From positions 744,001-808,000 of the forward strand of contig NZ_CP097116.1 in assembly GCF_024029335.1 (NCBI RefSeq): a stretch of DNA of 64,000 nucleotides, read 5' to 3'. Shown here piece after piece: positions 51,314-61,098 of this stretch; positions within the stretch are counted from its first letter, which is position 1, and the number at the start of each line of letters is the position of its first letter. The notes under the pieces were generated by a model. That model was not told the DNA's origin. It was given only the letters and a program-made list of their open reading frames with translations, and searched no databases. The translations under genes and the position numbers were made by a program. This stretch comes from Fructilactobacillus myrtifloralis (GTDB taxonomy: Bacteria > Bacillota > Bacilli > Lactobacillales > Lactobacillaceae).

Positions 51314-53045
51314 TATGCTCACCTCGAATCTCATTTACCAGGGCCCGATAAACCCCCTGATGTTGCTGTAATTCCGCTGGCGTCCCTTGGTCCACAATCT
51401 GACCCTGATCCATCACAAGTACATAATCCATGGCACTCAGCCAGTGGAGTCGGTGGGTCGAAAATAACACGAGGTGGTTGTGAAAGGCAGAAACCATAGT
51501 TTGTTTTAAATCGTACTCCGTTTCCAAGTCGAGGTGGGCAGTGGGCTCATCGAACAGCAAAATGGTCCGCTCTTGATCTAACAACGCTCGAGCTAGGGCG
51601 ATCCGTTGGGCTTGACCACCACTAATTCCCCGACCGCCTTCACCAATCCGCGTTGCTAATCCTGCCGGAAGGGATGCGACAAACTGGTCTAACCCCGCTT
51701 GCCGGATGGCGCGTTGGACCTCGGCCTCACTGGCGTTCGGTTTATAAAAGGCTACGTTCTCAGCAACGGTTCCCGCAAATAAATACGGGTGTTGGGGAAT
51801 GTAACTAATGTGCTTTTGCCAGGTCGCTTGCGCCAGACTATCAACTGCTTGACCATCCACGACCAGGGGTGCTGGGGTTTTCGTGGGTTCCAGCCACCCA
51901 CCAAGCACGTTTAGCAAGGTCGACTTACCCGCCCCGGACTTCCCAATGATCCCAACGTTTTGGTACCCCTGGACCGTCAAGTTGAGATGGGCAAGCGCTG
52001 GCGCAACATCCGGAGCATACCGAAAGCTCAGGTCACGAGTCGTCAGAGTACTCGTTGCCGTCCAATTCGTAAACTTAGTAAGGGTAATCTGACTGTGGGG
52101 CGTCGGGAGCGCCAAAATGGCGTTCACCTCGGTCAACGCGTTCTTTCCGTCGAGCGTGGCGTGGTAATCGTCACCATAGTCACGGACCGGTAAGAAGTAA
52201 TCGGGACACAAAATTAAAATGGTCAAGGCCGGCAGGAGCCCAATTGCACCGCCAATCAGAGCTTGGCCGAGCAGCACCGCCACGATCGCGATCGAAATCG
52301 TGGTGAAAAAATCAAGGGCAAAGGTCGATAGTAACGCCACTTTCAACACGCTCATCGTACTCTTCCGGTAATTCTCACTAACGCGGTAAATATTGGAACC
52401 ATACTGCTTACTCAACCCAAATAATTTCAAGGTCTTTAAGCCCCGAATGCTATCCACAAACACGTTCGCCATTTGTTTAAATTCGGCATACTGCCGGTCG
52501 GATTTAGCTTTGGCTGACAAGCCCAAAATCACCATAAACAGAATAATAACGGGAAACATCACCAGTAAAATGACCCCGGATAACCAATTTACATAAAAAA
52601 TATAGGCCACAATTAACCACGGCAGAATGGCCAGGTTAATTGTTTTTATCACGATCAAATTTAAATAATTTTGGACCTGATCCAACCCTTCCAACGCTAA
52701 CGTCACCACGTGGCCGGACCCAATCTCACTCACCATCCGCGGCCCGAGGCGGAACTCCTGGTGCAATAACTGGCTTTTTAATCGGGCTACCGCTCGTTCT
52801 GCAAAGGTATCCGTCATCTGATTTTCAATTCGAGTAATTAAATACCGAAGGGCAAAAAAAACAAAAAAAGATAGCACCGGCCAGATTAGGTCCGCTATCT
52901 TTGTTCGTTGCCACACTAACACTAACGCCCGTGCCAAAAAAACGGCTTCTAGTACGATGGCGAGCGCCTGAAGGACTGCTAGTCCACTTAGTTTGCCAAT
53001 CAATGGTTTAATTCCGGGAATTGATAGTAACTGTCGATCAAACAT
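51303..53045 (-). CDS. cydD: Cysteine/glutathione ABC exporter subunit CydD
   Basis: 580-residue partner half-transporter: membrane domain (about 1-310) and ABC domain with GKSGAGKST, signature ISGGQAQRIALAR and Walker B ILLFDEPTAHLD. It lies 21 bases after cydB, third in the operon. The signature starts Ile-Ser-Gly-Gly, a slight departure that is common in CydD. Required for assembly of the bd oxidase rather than for its catalysis. Confidence 0.9.
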   Translation of the reverse strand: MFDRQLLSIPGIKPLIGKLSGLAVLQALAIVLEAVFLARALVLVWQRTKIADLIWPVLSFFVFFALRYLITRIENQMTDTFAERAVARLKSQLLHQEFRLGPRMVSEIGSGHVVTLALEGLDQVQNYLNLIVIKTINLAILPWLIVAYIFYVNWLSGVILLVMFPVIILFMVILGLSAKAKSDRQYAEFKQMANVFVDSIRGLKTLKLFGLSKQYGSNIYRVSENYRKSTMSVLKVALLSTFALDFFTTISIAIVAVLLGQALIGGAIGLLPALTILILCPDYFLPVRDYGDDYHATLDGKNALTEVNAILALPTPHSQITLTKFTNWTATSTLTTRDLSFRYAPDVAPALAHLNLTVQGYQNVGIIGKSGAGKSTLLNVLGGWLEPTKTPAPLVVDGQAVDSLAQATWQKHISYIPQHPYLFAGTVAENVAFYKPNASEAEVQRAIRQAGLDQFVASLPAGLATRIGEGGRGISGGQAQRIALARALLDQERTILLFDEPTAHLDLETEYDLKQTMVSAFHNHLVLFSTHRLHWLSAMDYVLVMDQGQIVDQGTPAELQQHQGVYRALVNEIRGEHNAD

Positions 53046-53066
53046 TTTATCAATCCTTACTGTGGT

Positions 53067-54092
53067 CTAATAACCAGCTTCCTCTTCTTGCACTTCTTGT
53101 AACGAAACCCGGTGCCACTGGGAAACGTAACTCCACGTGAAGTACGCAATCACAATTGGGAGTAACACACAAAGCACAATGGTCATTACGCCTAATGTGT
53201 ACGGCGTGGCCGAAGCGTTGACAATGGTCAAGGTGTGCGCAGGATTTCTTGCGATTAACACGTTCGGGAACAGACCCACGAAGATGAGTGCCACTACGGA
53301 ACTCAAGGTAATCGTACTGGCTAAGTAAGCCGTCCATTCGTAATCACGAAGCGTCGCTAAGTGCCCCACCAAAGTGGACAAGACGATGATCACTAAAAAC
53401 AGGATCGTGGCCACCGGATGGGTGACAAAGAAGTCCGTTTGCAAGTAGAGAGCCAGTGCAAACAACACTTCCACTGGATAAGCTGCCCAATACAAATTGC
53501 CACATAGCGTGGCGGCGTGATAGCGCATTAAGCCCGATGTTCGTAACGTTGCATAGTGTAATCCTTGGTAGAGACATAGTGCGGTAAGCGCTACGCCCCC
53601 AAGTAACGACAACGGATTAACGACGTCGCCAAAACTGGCAAAGATATCACCATGCGCATCCATCGGCACGGCTTGAATCATCGCGGTAAAGAGCATCCCG
53701 AGGAGAAAAGCCGTGAAAAAACTCCCACAGAAGTTCGTCCACATCCAGGCGTTGCGTCCCCGTTTGGTCTCAGCATTTTCCGCAAATTCAAAGGACACGC
53801 CCCGAAAAATCAGCGCGATTAGCACTAAAAAGAGCAACAGGTAAAAGCCGGAGAAGAGACTCGCGTACCACATGGGCATCGAGGCAAACATGGATCCCCC
53901 CGCGGTGATCAGAAACACTTCGTTTCCATCCCAGTGGGGTCCAATCGTCCGTAATAACTGTTGTCGTTCATCGTAGTTAAAGGCCAAAAACCGGGTAGCC
54001 ATGCCAATCCCCAGGTCAGCTCCATCTAAAACGAGAAAAACGGCAAAGAGTAGGCCAATGACGGCGTACCACAATAGTTGTAAAAAACTCAT
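53067..54092 (-). CDS. cydB: Cytochrome bd ubiquinol/menaquinol oxidase subunit II
   Basis: 341-residue integral membrane protein with about eight or nine helices, the structural partner of CydA. The first helix region LDGADLGIGMATRF and GPHWDGNEVFLITAGGSMFASMPMWYASLFSGFY are strong CydB signatures. The start codon overlaps the cydA stop by four bases. No heme ligands are expected in this subunit. Confidence 0.93.
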   Translation of the reverse strand: MSFLQLLWYAVIGLLFAVFLVLDGADLGIGMATRFLAFNYDERQQLLRTIGPHWDGNEVFLITAGGSMFASMPMWYASLFSGFYLLLFLVLIALIFRGVSFEFAENAETKRGRNAWMWTNFCGSFFTAFLLGMLFTAMIQAVPMDAHGDIFASFGDVVNPLSLLGGVALTALCLYQGLHYATLRTSGLMRYHAATLCGNLYWAAYPVEVLFALALYLQTDFFVTHPVATILFLVIIVLSTLVGHLATLRDYEWTAYLASTITLSSVVALIFVGLFPNVLIARNPAHTLTIVNASATPYTLGVMTIVLCVLLPIVIAYFTWSYVSQWHRVSLQEVQEEEAGY

Positions 54093-55528
54093 TTGCTAAA
54101 GGCCTCCTTTGAAAACGGATCTTCCGTATCATATTGAATCGTGTCATCAATTGCTTCCGGTCCCTTTTCCAGGTTTTTCTTGGCATACAGAAACATAAAA
54201 ATCCCTAGGAAGGAGAAGAGACAGAAGTACACAATGATTGTAAAGAGCACGGCCGTGGCACTGGTACTAGGTGAAACCGCATCAGCGATGGGTAAAAGCC
54301 CATACACAACCCACGGGGCCCGCCCCAGTTCGGTTACTAACCAACCACAACTGTTAATGATAAACGGTCCAAAGGTGGCGAGGCTCAGTAACAATAGGAG
54401 CCATTTTTGTCGCATAATGGTGTTCTTTTTCTTCCGTGAGAACCAGAGCCCTAGCAATGACAGCATCCCTAGTGCTCCTGCCCCAGCTACCATGATCCGG
54501 AAGGAATAGAACAAGGCATTAACGGGCGGGTAATAGTTCATGTGCTTTCCAAACTTCTTATCGTACTTTTGATGGAGTTCCCGGTTAACCTGATCCATCC
54601 CGGTGATATCTCCACTCGGTTTATGGTAGGTCAAAATATCTAACATGTAGGGAATCTCAATTCGATATGTAGCGGTCTTTTCCTTGGTGTTGGAAATTTG
54701 GACCACGCTCCACGCCGCCGGACTCTTGGCGTTCTGGTATTCTCCCTCGGCCGCTGCAAACTTCATCGGCTGGTTTTTCGTCAGGTACAGCATCTGGCTA
54801 TCACCAGATAGGAAGCTCCCGACTAACCCGAATAGTCCGATCACGAGGGCTAACCGCATTGATTTGCGGAAGAACGCCGGGGACTTCTTGCGAAAGAGCA
54901 TCCATGCGGAGGCGCCCGCGATAATAAAGCTCCCCGTTACAAAGGCACCAAAGATTACGTGGGGAAATTCGTACCACAGTTGTTGGTTCTTAATGATAGC
55001 CCAAAAATCCGTCATTACCGCGTGTCCCGTTTTCGGGTCAATTTTGTACCCGACCGGGTTCTGCATAAAACTATTGGCCGCTAAAATCCACAGGGCGGAT
55101 AACGTGGAGCCAAGTACCACAAGCCAAATCATCAGGGCGTGCCACGCGGGTTTCATTTTATCCCAGGTGAACATCCAGACCCCTAAGAAGGTTGATTCCA
55201 GGAAAAAGGCCAGTAACGCTTCGATGGCGAGGGGAGCACCGAAAATATCACCCATGAACCGGGAATAGTTCGACCAGTTCATCCCAAACTGGAATTCCTG
55301 AATCAATCCAGTTACCACTCCGACCGCAAAACTTAGCAAAAAGAGTTTGCCCCAGAATTTGGTCATCGTTAGGTATGCGGGTTGCTTTTTAATTACATAC
55401 ATCGTTTCCATGATTGCCACCAGTAACCCTAAACCGATGGACATCGGTACGAAGAAAAAGTGAAAAATGGTGGTCATGGCAAATTGGAACCGTGCCAATG
55501 AAACCACGCTCATGCCGACATTTAACAT
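54089..55528 (-). CDS. cydA: Cytochrome bd oxidase subunit I
   Basis: 479-residue heme-binding subunit that reduces oxygen to water with quinol. It shows the heme b595 His in RFQFAMTTIFHFFFVPMSIG (near residue 22), GMNWSNYSRFMGDIFGAPLA, the conserved His in WYEFPHVIFGAFVTGSF and the short Q-loop type with the GRAPWVVYG motif. ATG 55528 is used; ATG 55513 (MSVVSLARFQF) is also possible and the ribosome binding site is weak for both. Functions only if heme and menaquinone are available. Confidence 0.94.
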   Translation of the reverse strand: MLNVGMSVVSLARFQFAMTTIFHFFFVPMSIGLGLLVAIMETMYVIKKQPAYLTMTKFWGKLFLLSFAVGVVTGLIQEFQFGMNWSNYSRFMGDIFGAPLAIEALLAFFLESTFLGVWMFTWDKMKPAWHALMIWLVVLGSTLSALWILAANSFMQNPVGYKIDPKTGHAVMTDFWAIIKNQQLWYEFPHVIFGAFVTGSFIIAGASAWMLFRKKSPAFFRKSMRLALVIGLFGLVGSFLSGDSQMLYLTKNQPMKFAAAEGEYQNAKSPAAWSVVQISNTKEKTATYRIEIPYMLDILTYHKPSGDITGMDQVNRELHQKYDKKFGKHMNYYPPVNALFYSFRIMVAGAGALGMLSLLGLWFSRKKKNTIMRQKWLLLLLSLATFGPFIINSCGWLVTELGRAPWVVYGLLPIADAVSPSTSATAVLFTIIVYFCLFSFLGIFMFLYAKKNLEKGPEAIDDTIQYDTEDPFSKEAFSK

Positions 55529-55548
55529 TATTCTAATCTCGCTTTCAA

Positions 55549-56724
55549 TTAACTTTGGAGCATCATTTTCAATCCAGATAGTTCATAACTACTGCGTTTA
55601 AAGATGATGTTTTTCAACACTGCCGCTGGGAATCCGTTAATTTTCACACTTAAACCACCGAGCGCAACATCAGCTACGGCGTTGTAAGGACCCAGTGAAC
55701 AAACGGTTCCTAATGAATGATAGTTGAACGGAACGATTGGTTTTCCAGCTAGTTTATTTTCGAAGTTAGCCACAGCGTTGCTAGCTTCATAAATCGAAAT
55801 CTGGGCGGTCGTGGGGTAAACCCGACCCGACTGCGGTTCTTTGACGGCGGAAACGTCTCCAATCAAGTATTGGTTCGGATAAGCCGTTAAACTCATGTCA
55901 TCGTTAACCAGTACCCGGTTTCGGTGTTCCTCGTAGCCAGAGGCCGCAATCACATCGCTCCCCTTGACCCCCGCAGTCCAAAAGACCCGGGCTGCTTCGA
56001 TAAACTGGTTATCGTCTCCATAGAAGACTCCGTCATCGGTCACTTCGTTAACAGTAACGCCCAGTATAAACTGAACGCCCTTTTTCTCTAAGTATCGTTT
56101 TGCATATGTAGCTTGTTTTTCGTTAAACATGCCTAAGAAATTCGGCGCGATACAGGTAATCTGAAAGTCATCGCGCTTAAACCCATACTGCTTGGCCCAC
56201 TTTGGAACCATATGTACTAATTCACCAATCAGTTCGATGCTGGTAAAACCCCCACCAACCGTTACTACGCGTAAAAACTTGGGATCCTTGGTTTGGGCAT
56301 ACTGTTCCAAGGCCGTTTGTAACGCTTCGGCATCACGAGTGGAGTTTTCAATGTTACTAATTTGCAAGCCATCGGTCGCCGCTCCGGGAGTGTTAAACGT
56401 TTCGGGTTCAAACCCGAGCCCATTAAATAAGTAGTCATACCCAATTTCGCCATGCTCGGCCATAGTAACCGTGTTTTGCTCCCCGTTAATAACCTGGACT
56501 TCATCTTGGATAAACTTGATTTTAGGACTAATCAGGTCCGGAATCCGAAACATAATCTTGGCTGCGGGAATGCTACCAGCTGCAACGCGATACAGTTGGG
56601 TCGCATCATAATGATACGGGGTGCGGTCAACGAGGGTTACCTCTAGATCCTGTTTACTCTTTGCCAACCGTTTACAGGCGCGTAACCCAGCATAGCCAGC
56701 CCCTAGGACTAACACTTTTTTCAT
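55549..56724 (-). CDS. ndh: Type II NADH dehydrogenase
   Basis: 391-residue FAD enzyme that passes electrons from NADH to quinone without pumping protons. FAD loop VLGAGYAGLRACKRL (residues 5-19), NADH loop TVGGGFTSIELIGEL and the C-terminal GDVSAVKEP with AQISIYEA for the quinone-side. The C-terminal amphipathic segment anchors it to the membrane. GGAGG is eight bases before the ATG. Just upstream of cydA in the same direction, giving a full NADH-to-oxygen chain. Confidence 0.92.
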   Translation of the reverse strand: MKKVLVLGAGYAGLRACKRLAKSKQDLEVTLVDRTPYHYDATQLYRVAAGSIPAAKIMFRIPDLISPKIKFIQDEVQVINGEQNTVTMAEHGEIGYDYLFNGLGFEPETFNTPGAATDGLQISNIENSTRDAEALQTALEQYAQTKDPKFLRVVTVGGGFTSIELIGELVHMVPKWAKQYGFKRDDFQITCIAPNFLGMFNEKQATYAKRYLEKKGVQFILGVTVNEVTDDGVFYGDDNQFIEAARVFWTAGVKGSDVIAASGYEEHRNRVLVNDDMSLTAYPNQYLIGDVSAVKEPQSGRVYPTTAQISIYEASNAVANFENKLAGKPIVPFNYHSLGTVCSLGPYNAVADVALGGLSVKINGFPAAVLKNIIFKRSSYELSGLKMMLQS

Positions 56725-56860
56725 GCTCTCTACCTCCATTTCACGAGATTGTTACTAGTTTAGAATCTCTTTTACCACTTAATCTTACCACATTCTCAAA
56801 TCTACCAGCGGTTAATTTTTGCCAGTTCGTTCTAGCACCAGTAGTTCCCAACGCTGCTAC

Positions 56861-57505
56861 TTAAGCATCCCCTTGCCACTCTGCACTAAACCGCGCCAAA
56901 AACCGCCGGGTCACTGCCATTCGTGGGGCAGCTAACCGGCGGGCAGTTGGGGTATTTAACTGGTCAACTACTCGTTCTGCTCGAACTTGATAGTGGTGGA
57001 AGGTATCACGAGCCTGTCGATATGCTTGCTTCGTGTTGAGCACTGCCGGATCATTTTCCGGAGCATACATCGGTAAGTCATGAATGGCGCCGTAGGCAAA
57101 GGTCCTGGCAATCGCAATTGGTCCTAGGGCATCCAAGCGATCGGCATCCTGAGCAATTTGCCCGGCTCGATCCAAATGATAGGAATGCTCTAAGTTCTTA
57201 GCAAACGACAGGTGGTCAATATCTGCCATGATCTTCGTAACGAGAGCCGGCGGATAGCCCCACTCTCGTAACTTAGCACTGACTTCCCGCCGTTTTCTGG
57301 CGGGCGTCTCCGTTAATTTTTCATCACCCACGTCGTGCAGGTAGGCAATCACAAGGGTTTGTTCCTCATTTGCGGGTTCCGTTTGTAACAACTGCCGGGC
57401 AAGGCTAACGACCCGGTTTACATGGGCTACATCATGACCCGTGTGATCCGCAGCCATCTATGCTTGCACATAAGCTTGAACGTGTGCTAACCGCCGTTTC
57501 ATCAT
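56861..57505 (-). pseudogene. HD-domain hydrolase interrupted by an in-frame TAG
   Basis: HD-superfamily phosphohydrolase, paralogue of the next gene. The frame from ATG 57505 or 57502 (with AAGGGGGG upstream) encodes MKRRLAHVQAYVQA, then a TAG at 57458-57460, then MAADHTGHDVAHVNRVV and the rest. The sequence on both sides of the stop lines up with the intact paralogue (TAVADFAQTT-MAGDQSGHGYDHVERVV). The remaining 198-residue frame keeps the metal ligands (GHDVAH, YLHDVGDE) and could be translated from ATG 57457, but no ribosome binding site is there. Likely a nonsense mutation. Confidence 0.75.
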
Positions 57506-57526
57506 CCGCCCCCCTTTTCTTAACAG

Positions 57527-58165
57527 CTACAGCTCGTTCCATTCCGCCTTAAACTCTGCCACGAACTCCTGCATGTACTGCTTGCGTTCGTTCCCGAGCC
57601 GGCGAGCCGTCACCGTATTCATTTGCTCCGGCAGTTTAAACAACTTTTCGTAAAAATGGTTAATCGTCGTTTCGGGTTGCCGGTAGTTGGCTTTAGTCAG
57701 GTTGGTCCGGGGCCGAACCTGGGGGTCATACATCGCATAGCCGTGCACGGCACCATACGCAAAGGTGCGGGCAATCCCAATTGCTCCTAAGGCATCCAGG
57801 CGGTCGGCATCCTGCACAAGTTGACCCTCGGGACTCAACTGTTGGTGGTGCTCTAGGTTAGCCGCAAATGACATGTGATCAATGATCGCAAGGATCGCTG
57901 TAATTGCTGCTGGTTGATACCCAATGTCGGTTAACTGCTCCGTGACCCGCGCGCGGGCTGCATCTGGATCCGAAGTTAATTTTTCGTCAAAGCAATCGTG
58001 CAAATAGGCGGCGGTTAACGCAATCTCACCGTTCGCCGGATTTTCGGCTAATAACTGGCGCGTCAAGTTTACCACCCGTTCAACGTGATCATAGCCATGC
58101 CCGGATTGATCCCCGGCCATCGTTGTCTGTGCAAAATCAGCTACGGCTGTTAGTTTATCTGTCAT
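57527..58165 (-). CDS. HD-domain phosphohydrolase
   Basis: 212-residue metal-dependent phosphohydrolase of the YedJ/YpgQ-like HD group, which acts on nucleotides in some members. Metal ligands are in GHGYDHVERV (near residue 24), TAAYLHDCFDEKL (near 57) and the later DADRLDALGAIGIARTFAYG. It is intact and is followed, 22 bases from its stop, by its broken paralogue. Both derive from a tandem duplication. Substrate unknown. Confidence 0.88.
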   Translation of the reverse strand: MTDKLTAVADFAQTTMAGDQSGHGYDHVERVVNLTRQLLAENPANGEIALTAAYLHDCFDEKLTSDPDAARARVTEQLTDIGYQPAAITAILAIIDHMSFAANLEHHQQLSPEGQLVQDADRLDALGAIGIARTFAYGAVHGYAMYDPQVRPRTNLTKANYRQPETTINHFYEKLFKLPEQMNTVTARRLGNERKQYMQEFVAEFKAEWNEL

Positions 58166-58221
58166 CGTTTAAACCCCTTCATTATATCTGTTTAATTCTG
58201 CCATAAATCCCCTTGAAACAC

Positions 58222-58257
58222 AAAAAGAGGCTTGCTACTTACAGCAAACCTCTTTTA
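58222..58257 (-). terminator. Terminator of mleP
   Basis: Minus strand AAAAGAGGTTTGCT pairs with AGCAAGCCTCTTTTT with one mismatch, followed by a T run. Confidence 0.75.
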
Positions 58258-58267
58258 ATTTGTCATC

Positions 58268-59260
58268 TTATAGGAACGTAATGATTTCCATTAAAATTGG
58301 AACCACAACCACGAAGAGGACGGTACTGGTAACAACTACGTTTGTAGCGTAATCGACGTCTCCATGGGCGTTTCCAACCAAGATTGGAAGCACAGCCAGT
58401 CCAGGAGCGGCAGATTGAATCACAAAGGTACTCAATTCAGCACTCGGAACGCTGGCCCCCATTCCAGTAAAGGCCATTAGCACCCCAATCATGATTGCGG
58501 GAGCAAGAACAAACCGACCAGCGAGGGCCAGGATGGTATCCCGGTCAAAGTGGATGGAATTCAAGCCGGCATCGGCTAGAATAATCCCAATGTAAATCAA
58601 GGACAGTGGTGTTACTAAGCCACCAATCATCGTGAAGGTCTTTCCGAGCATTGGGAAAGCCGGTGGTTCCACGATGAAAGTAATTGGCAAGCCCAAAATC
58701 AACCAAACGAGGGCCACTAAGAACCCAATCAACGGAGCGGGCAGTAACTTCTTCCAGTTAAACTTCGCCGATCCGCGATCAGCCTTGGTCTTCGTTGGAT
58801 CATCAGCAGATATAAAGAAGATCCCGATGGCCCAGGTTGAAATCGTGTTCATCAGGTAGTACAGCAGGAAGTACGGTAACCCTTTATCACCGAACAAAGC
58901 CATGTTTAACGGCATTCCGATGAAGATGGTGTTCGCGTTCACGACCATGTTAACGAACGTTCCCCGCCGTCCCTTGCGAATCTTGAACAGATAAACCATG
59001 GCGATGGCAACTAAATAACCGAGGAAGAAACTGATGAAGACGTACAGCAACCCGCTGGACAGACTAATCAATTTATCCCGGTTTAAATTAGTAACCACGG
59101 ACATAAAAATCGAAACTGGTAGCGCAATGTTCATAATAATGTATGAAATGCTACCTTTGAAAGTGTCGCCTAATCGGCCCGATTTCCGTAACCAGTAACC
59201 TAAGGCAATAACGAGGACGATTTCACCGACACTTGACAATGAAGTTAAAAACGCTGTCAT
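58268..59260 (-). CDS. mleP: AEC family transporter, malate permease
   Basis: 330-residue membrane protein of the auxin efflux carrier family with about ten helices in two repeated halves. Conserved features include NANTIFIGMPLN in helix 4 and the late NAHGDVDYATNVVV motif. It is encoded 29 bases after the malolactic enzyme and shares its transcript, so it is most likely the malate/lactate exchanger MleP. No other substrate evidence. Confidence 0.88.
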   Translation of the reverse strand: MTAFLTSLSSVGEIVLVIALGYWLRKSGRLGDTFKGSISYIIMNIALPVSIFMSVVTNLNRDKLISLSSGLLYVFISFFLGYLVAIAMVYLFKIRKGRRGTFVNMVVNANTIFIGMPLNMALFGDKGLPYFLLYYLMNTISTWAIGIFFISADDPTKTKADRGSAKFNWKKLLPAPLIGFLVALVWLILGLPITFIVEPPAFPMLGKTFTMIGGLVTPLSLIYIGIILADAGLNSIHFDRDTILALAGRFVLAPAIMIGVLMAFTGMGASVPSAELSTFVIQSAAPGLAVLPILVGNAHGDVDYATNVVVTSTVLFVVVVPILMEIITFL

Positions 59261-59289
59261 TGACGCTCAATCCTCCTAAATTAATCGTT

Positions 59290-60948
59290 TTATTTGTTAG
59301 CTAAATTAGTGAGATCAGTGTAAACGGGGTACCATTTTTCGTTTTCAACTGCACCCTTCACGTCACTAATCTTTTCTCGAGTAACCCCTTGATCAACTGC
59401 GCTTTGCGCTACCGCATTCGCAACCGTTTGCGAGAACTTAGTTAATTGATCAACTGGTGGTAAGATCGCAGCCCCTGGTTGACTTGGGTCAACAATTCCA
59501 CCGAGTGAGTGAGCTGCCGCACTAATCATTTCATCATTTAACGTAGTGGCCGTAGCAGCGATTGCACCTAAACCAATTCCTGGGTAAACCAAGGCGTTGT
59601 TAGCTTGACCAATTTCGTAAGTAACTCCATTGTATTCAACGGGATCACTTGGAACCCCGGTAGCAACTAAGGCCCGACCGTCAGTCCACTTAATCAAGTC
59701 TGCAGCCGTAGCTTCACATAACTTGGTTGGGTTGGAGATTGGTAGAATAATTGGCCGTTCCGTGTGGGCAGCCATTTCCTTCACAACGTCTTCCGTGAAG
59801 GCCCCCGGGTTCGTTGAAGTTCCAACCATGATAGTTGGTTGCACTGCCTTCACAATTGAAAGCAGATCAGTTAAATCTTCACTGTTTTCAAATTCGGAAC
59901 GACTCCGTGCAAATTCTTTTTGAGCAGGGGTTAAATCAGGCATGTCATCAAACAAGAGTCCTTGCTTGTCAACCATGTAGAAGTGCTTTTTAGCTTCTGC
60001 TTCAGAGAGACCTGCTTGCACCATTTCTTCACAGACCCGCTGTGCAATTCCGGCTCCGGCAGTTCCAGCTCCGTAACAGAGGTAAGTTTGGTCCGTCATC
60101 TTTTCCCCGGAGATGTTTAAGGCGCCCAGTACTCCGGCTAACACGATGATTCCCGTTCCTTGGATGTCATCATTAAAGACCAAGAATTGATCCTTGTACT
60201 TATCAAGAATGTTAGCAGCGTTAGCCCGCCCAAAGTCTTCAAAGTGCAGGTACAGGTTCGGGAAGAGATCTTCGGCTTCTTGAACAAAATTATCAACAAA
60301 TTGATAGTACTTGTCAGAGTAATCCCGTTCTTGATCTAAACCAACGTATAATGGATCGTTGCGTAATGAATCCCGGGTCGTTCCGGCATCTAAGACAACT
60401 GGTAAGACCTTCGCAGGATCAATTCCAGCAGCTGCTGTGTAAACCATTAGCTTCCCAACCGGAATGTCAATTCCTTGGGTTGCCCAGTCACCGATTCCGA
60501 GAATTCCTTCCCCATCAGTCACAACTAACAGTTCGATGTCACGACCTTCAGCAGCGTTAAGTAAACTTTGCCGAATCGTTTCGCGACTTCCATCGTTAAT
60601 TGACAAGAAAGCGGCATTTTGAGGGTTTACGTACATCCGACTGTAGTTTTCAATTGATTCTGCAATCGTTGGGTCGTAAACCACGGGCATGAATTCACTA
60701 ACGTGCTTAGCAAACGTTGCGTAAAATAGCACCCGGTTTTCGTTGAAAATACTCATCAAGTAAACCCGTTTTTCCAGGTCGTTACTCTTTTGTTGGTATT
60801 CAGCGTAAACTCGTTCTACCTGTTGATCGAGGGTTTGAACGCGTGGTGGTAGCATTCCTTCCAGGTTTAAAGCTTTTCGTTCTGCTTCCGTAAACGCAGT
60901 CCCCTTGTTCAAAAAGGGATTGTTAACGATTGCTTGGCTCTTTGTCAT
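59290..60948 (-). CDS. mleS: Malolactic enzyme
   Basis: 552-residue NAD- and Mn-dependent enzyme that decarboxylates L-malate to L-lactate. It matches malolactic enzymes of lactobacilli almost throughout ([15 protein letters not shown] at the start; [47 protein letters not shown] loop [31 protein letters not shown]). The malic enzymes share these motifs, but the context with mleP and mleR favours the malolactic one. GGAG precedes the ATG. It generates proton motive force through malate entry and lactate exit. Confidence 0.93.
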   Translation of the reverse strand: MTKSQAIVNNPFLNKGTAFTEAERKALNLEGMLPPRVQTLDQQVERVYAEYQQKSNDLEKRVYLMSIFNENRVLFYATFAKHVSEFMPVVYDPTIAESIENYSRMYVNPQNAAFLSINDGSRETIRQSLLNAAEGRDIELLVVTDGEGILGIGDWATQGIDIPVGKLMVYTAAAGIDPAKVLPVVLDAGTTRDSLRNDPLYVGLDQERDYSDKYYQFVDNFVQEAEDLFPNLYLHFEDFGRANAANILDKYKDQFLVFNDDIQGTGIIVLAGVLGALNISGEKMTDQTYLCYGAGTAGAGIAQRVCEEMVQAGLSEAEAKKHFYMVDKQGLLFDDMPDLTPAQKEFARSRSEFENSEDLTDLLSIVKAVQPTIMVGTSTNPGAFTEDVVKEMAAHTERPIILPISNPTKLCEATAADLIKWTDGRALVATGVPSDPVEYNGVTYEIGQANNALVYPGIGLGAIAATATTLNDEMISAAAHSLGGIVDPSQPGAAILPPVDQLTKFSQTVANAVAQSAVDQGVTREKISDVKGAVENEKWYPVYTDLTNLANK

Positions 60949-61027
60949 AAGCTAAAACTCCTTTGTTCGTAGTATAATAGGTACAGTAATGAAGTTATCA
61001 TCCAAATTATCTATTTTAAACATACCT

Positions 61028-61057
61028 ATCTTACGGCAGGACAAAAATAATAGTCAA
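61028..61057 (-). promoter_or_regulatory. Promoter of mleS-mleP
   Basis: Minus strand TTGACT (61052-61057), 18-base spacer and TAAGAT (61028-61033), about 80 bases before the start codon. Confidence 0.45.
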
Positions 61058-61070
61058 ACTTCTAGTTTCC

Positions 61071-61085
61071 ATAAATATCATTTAT
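61071..61085. promoter_or_regulatory. LysR-type operator (T-N11-A palindrome)
   Basis: ATAAAT-ATC-ATTTAT is a perfect 15-base palindrome of the LysR box type, between mleS and mleR. It lies upstream of the mleS -35 box and just before the mleR ribosome binding site, so it could serve both activation of mleS and autoregulation. Confidence 0.55.
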
Positions 61086-61098
61086 ATGAGGTGCCGAC

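Noticed and set aside
54684-55268. 194-codon open frame opposite cydA
   Set aside because: Mirror of the membrane-protein codon pattern on the other strand; no start signal or family match.
59290-60948. NAD-dependent malic enzyme
   Set aside because: Shares the fold, but close resemblance to lactobacillar malolactic enzymes and the mleP/mleR context favour MleS; a biochemical test would be final.
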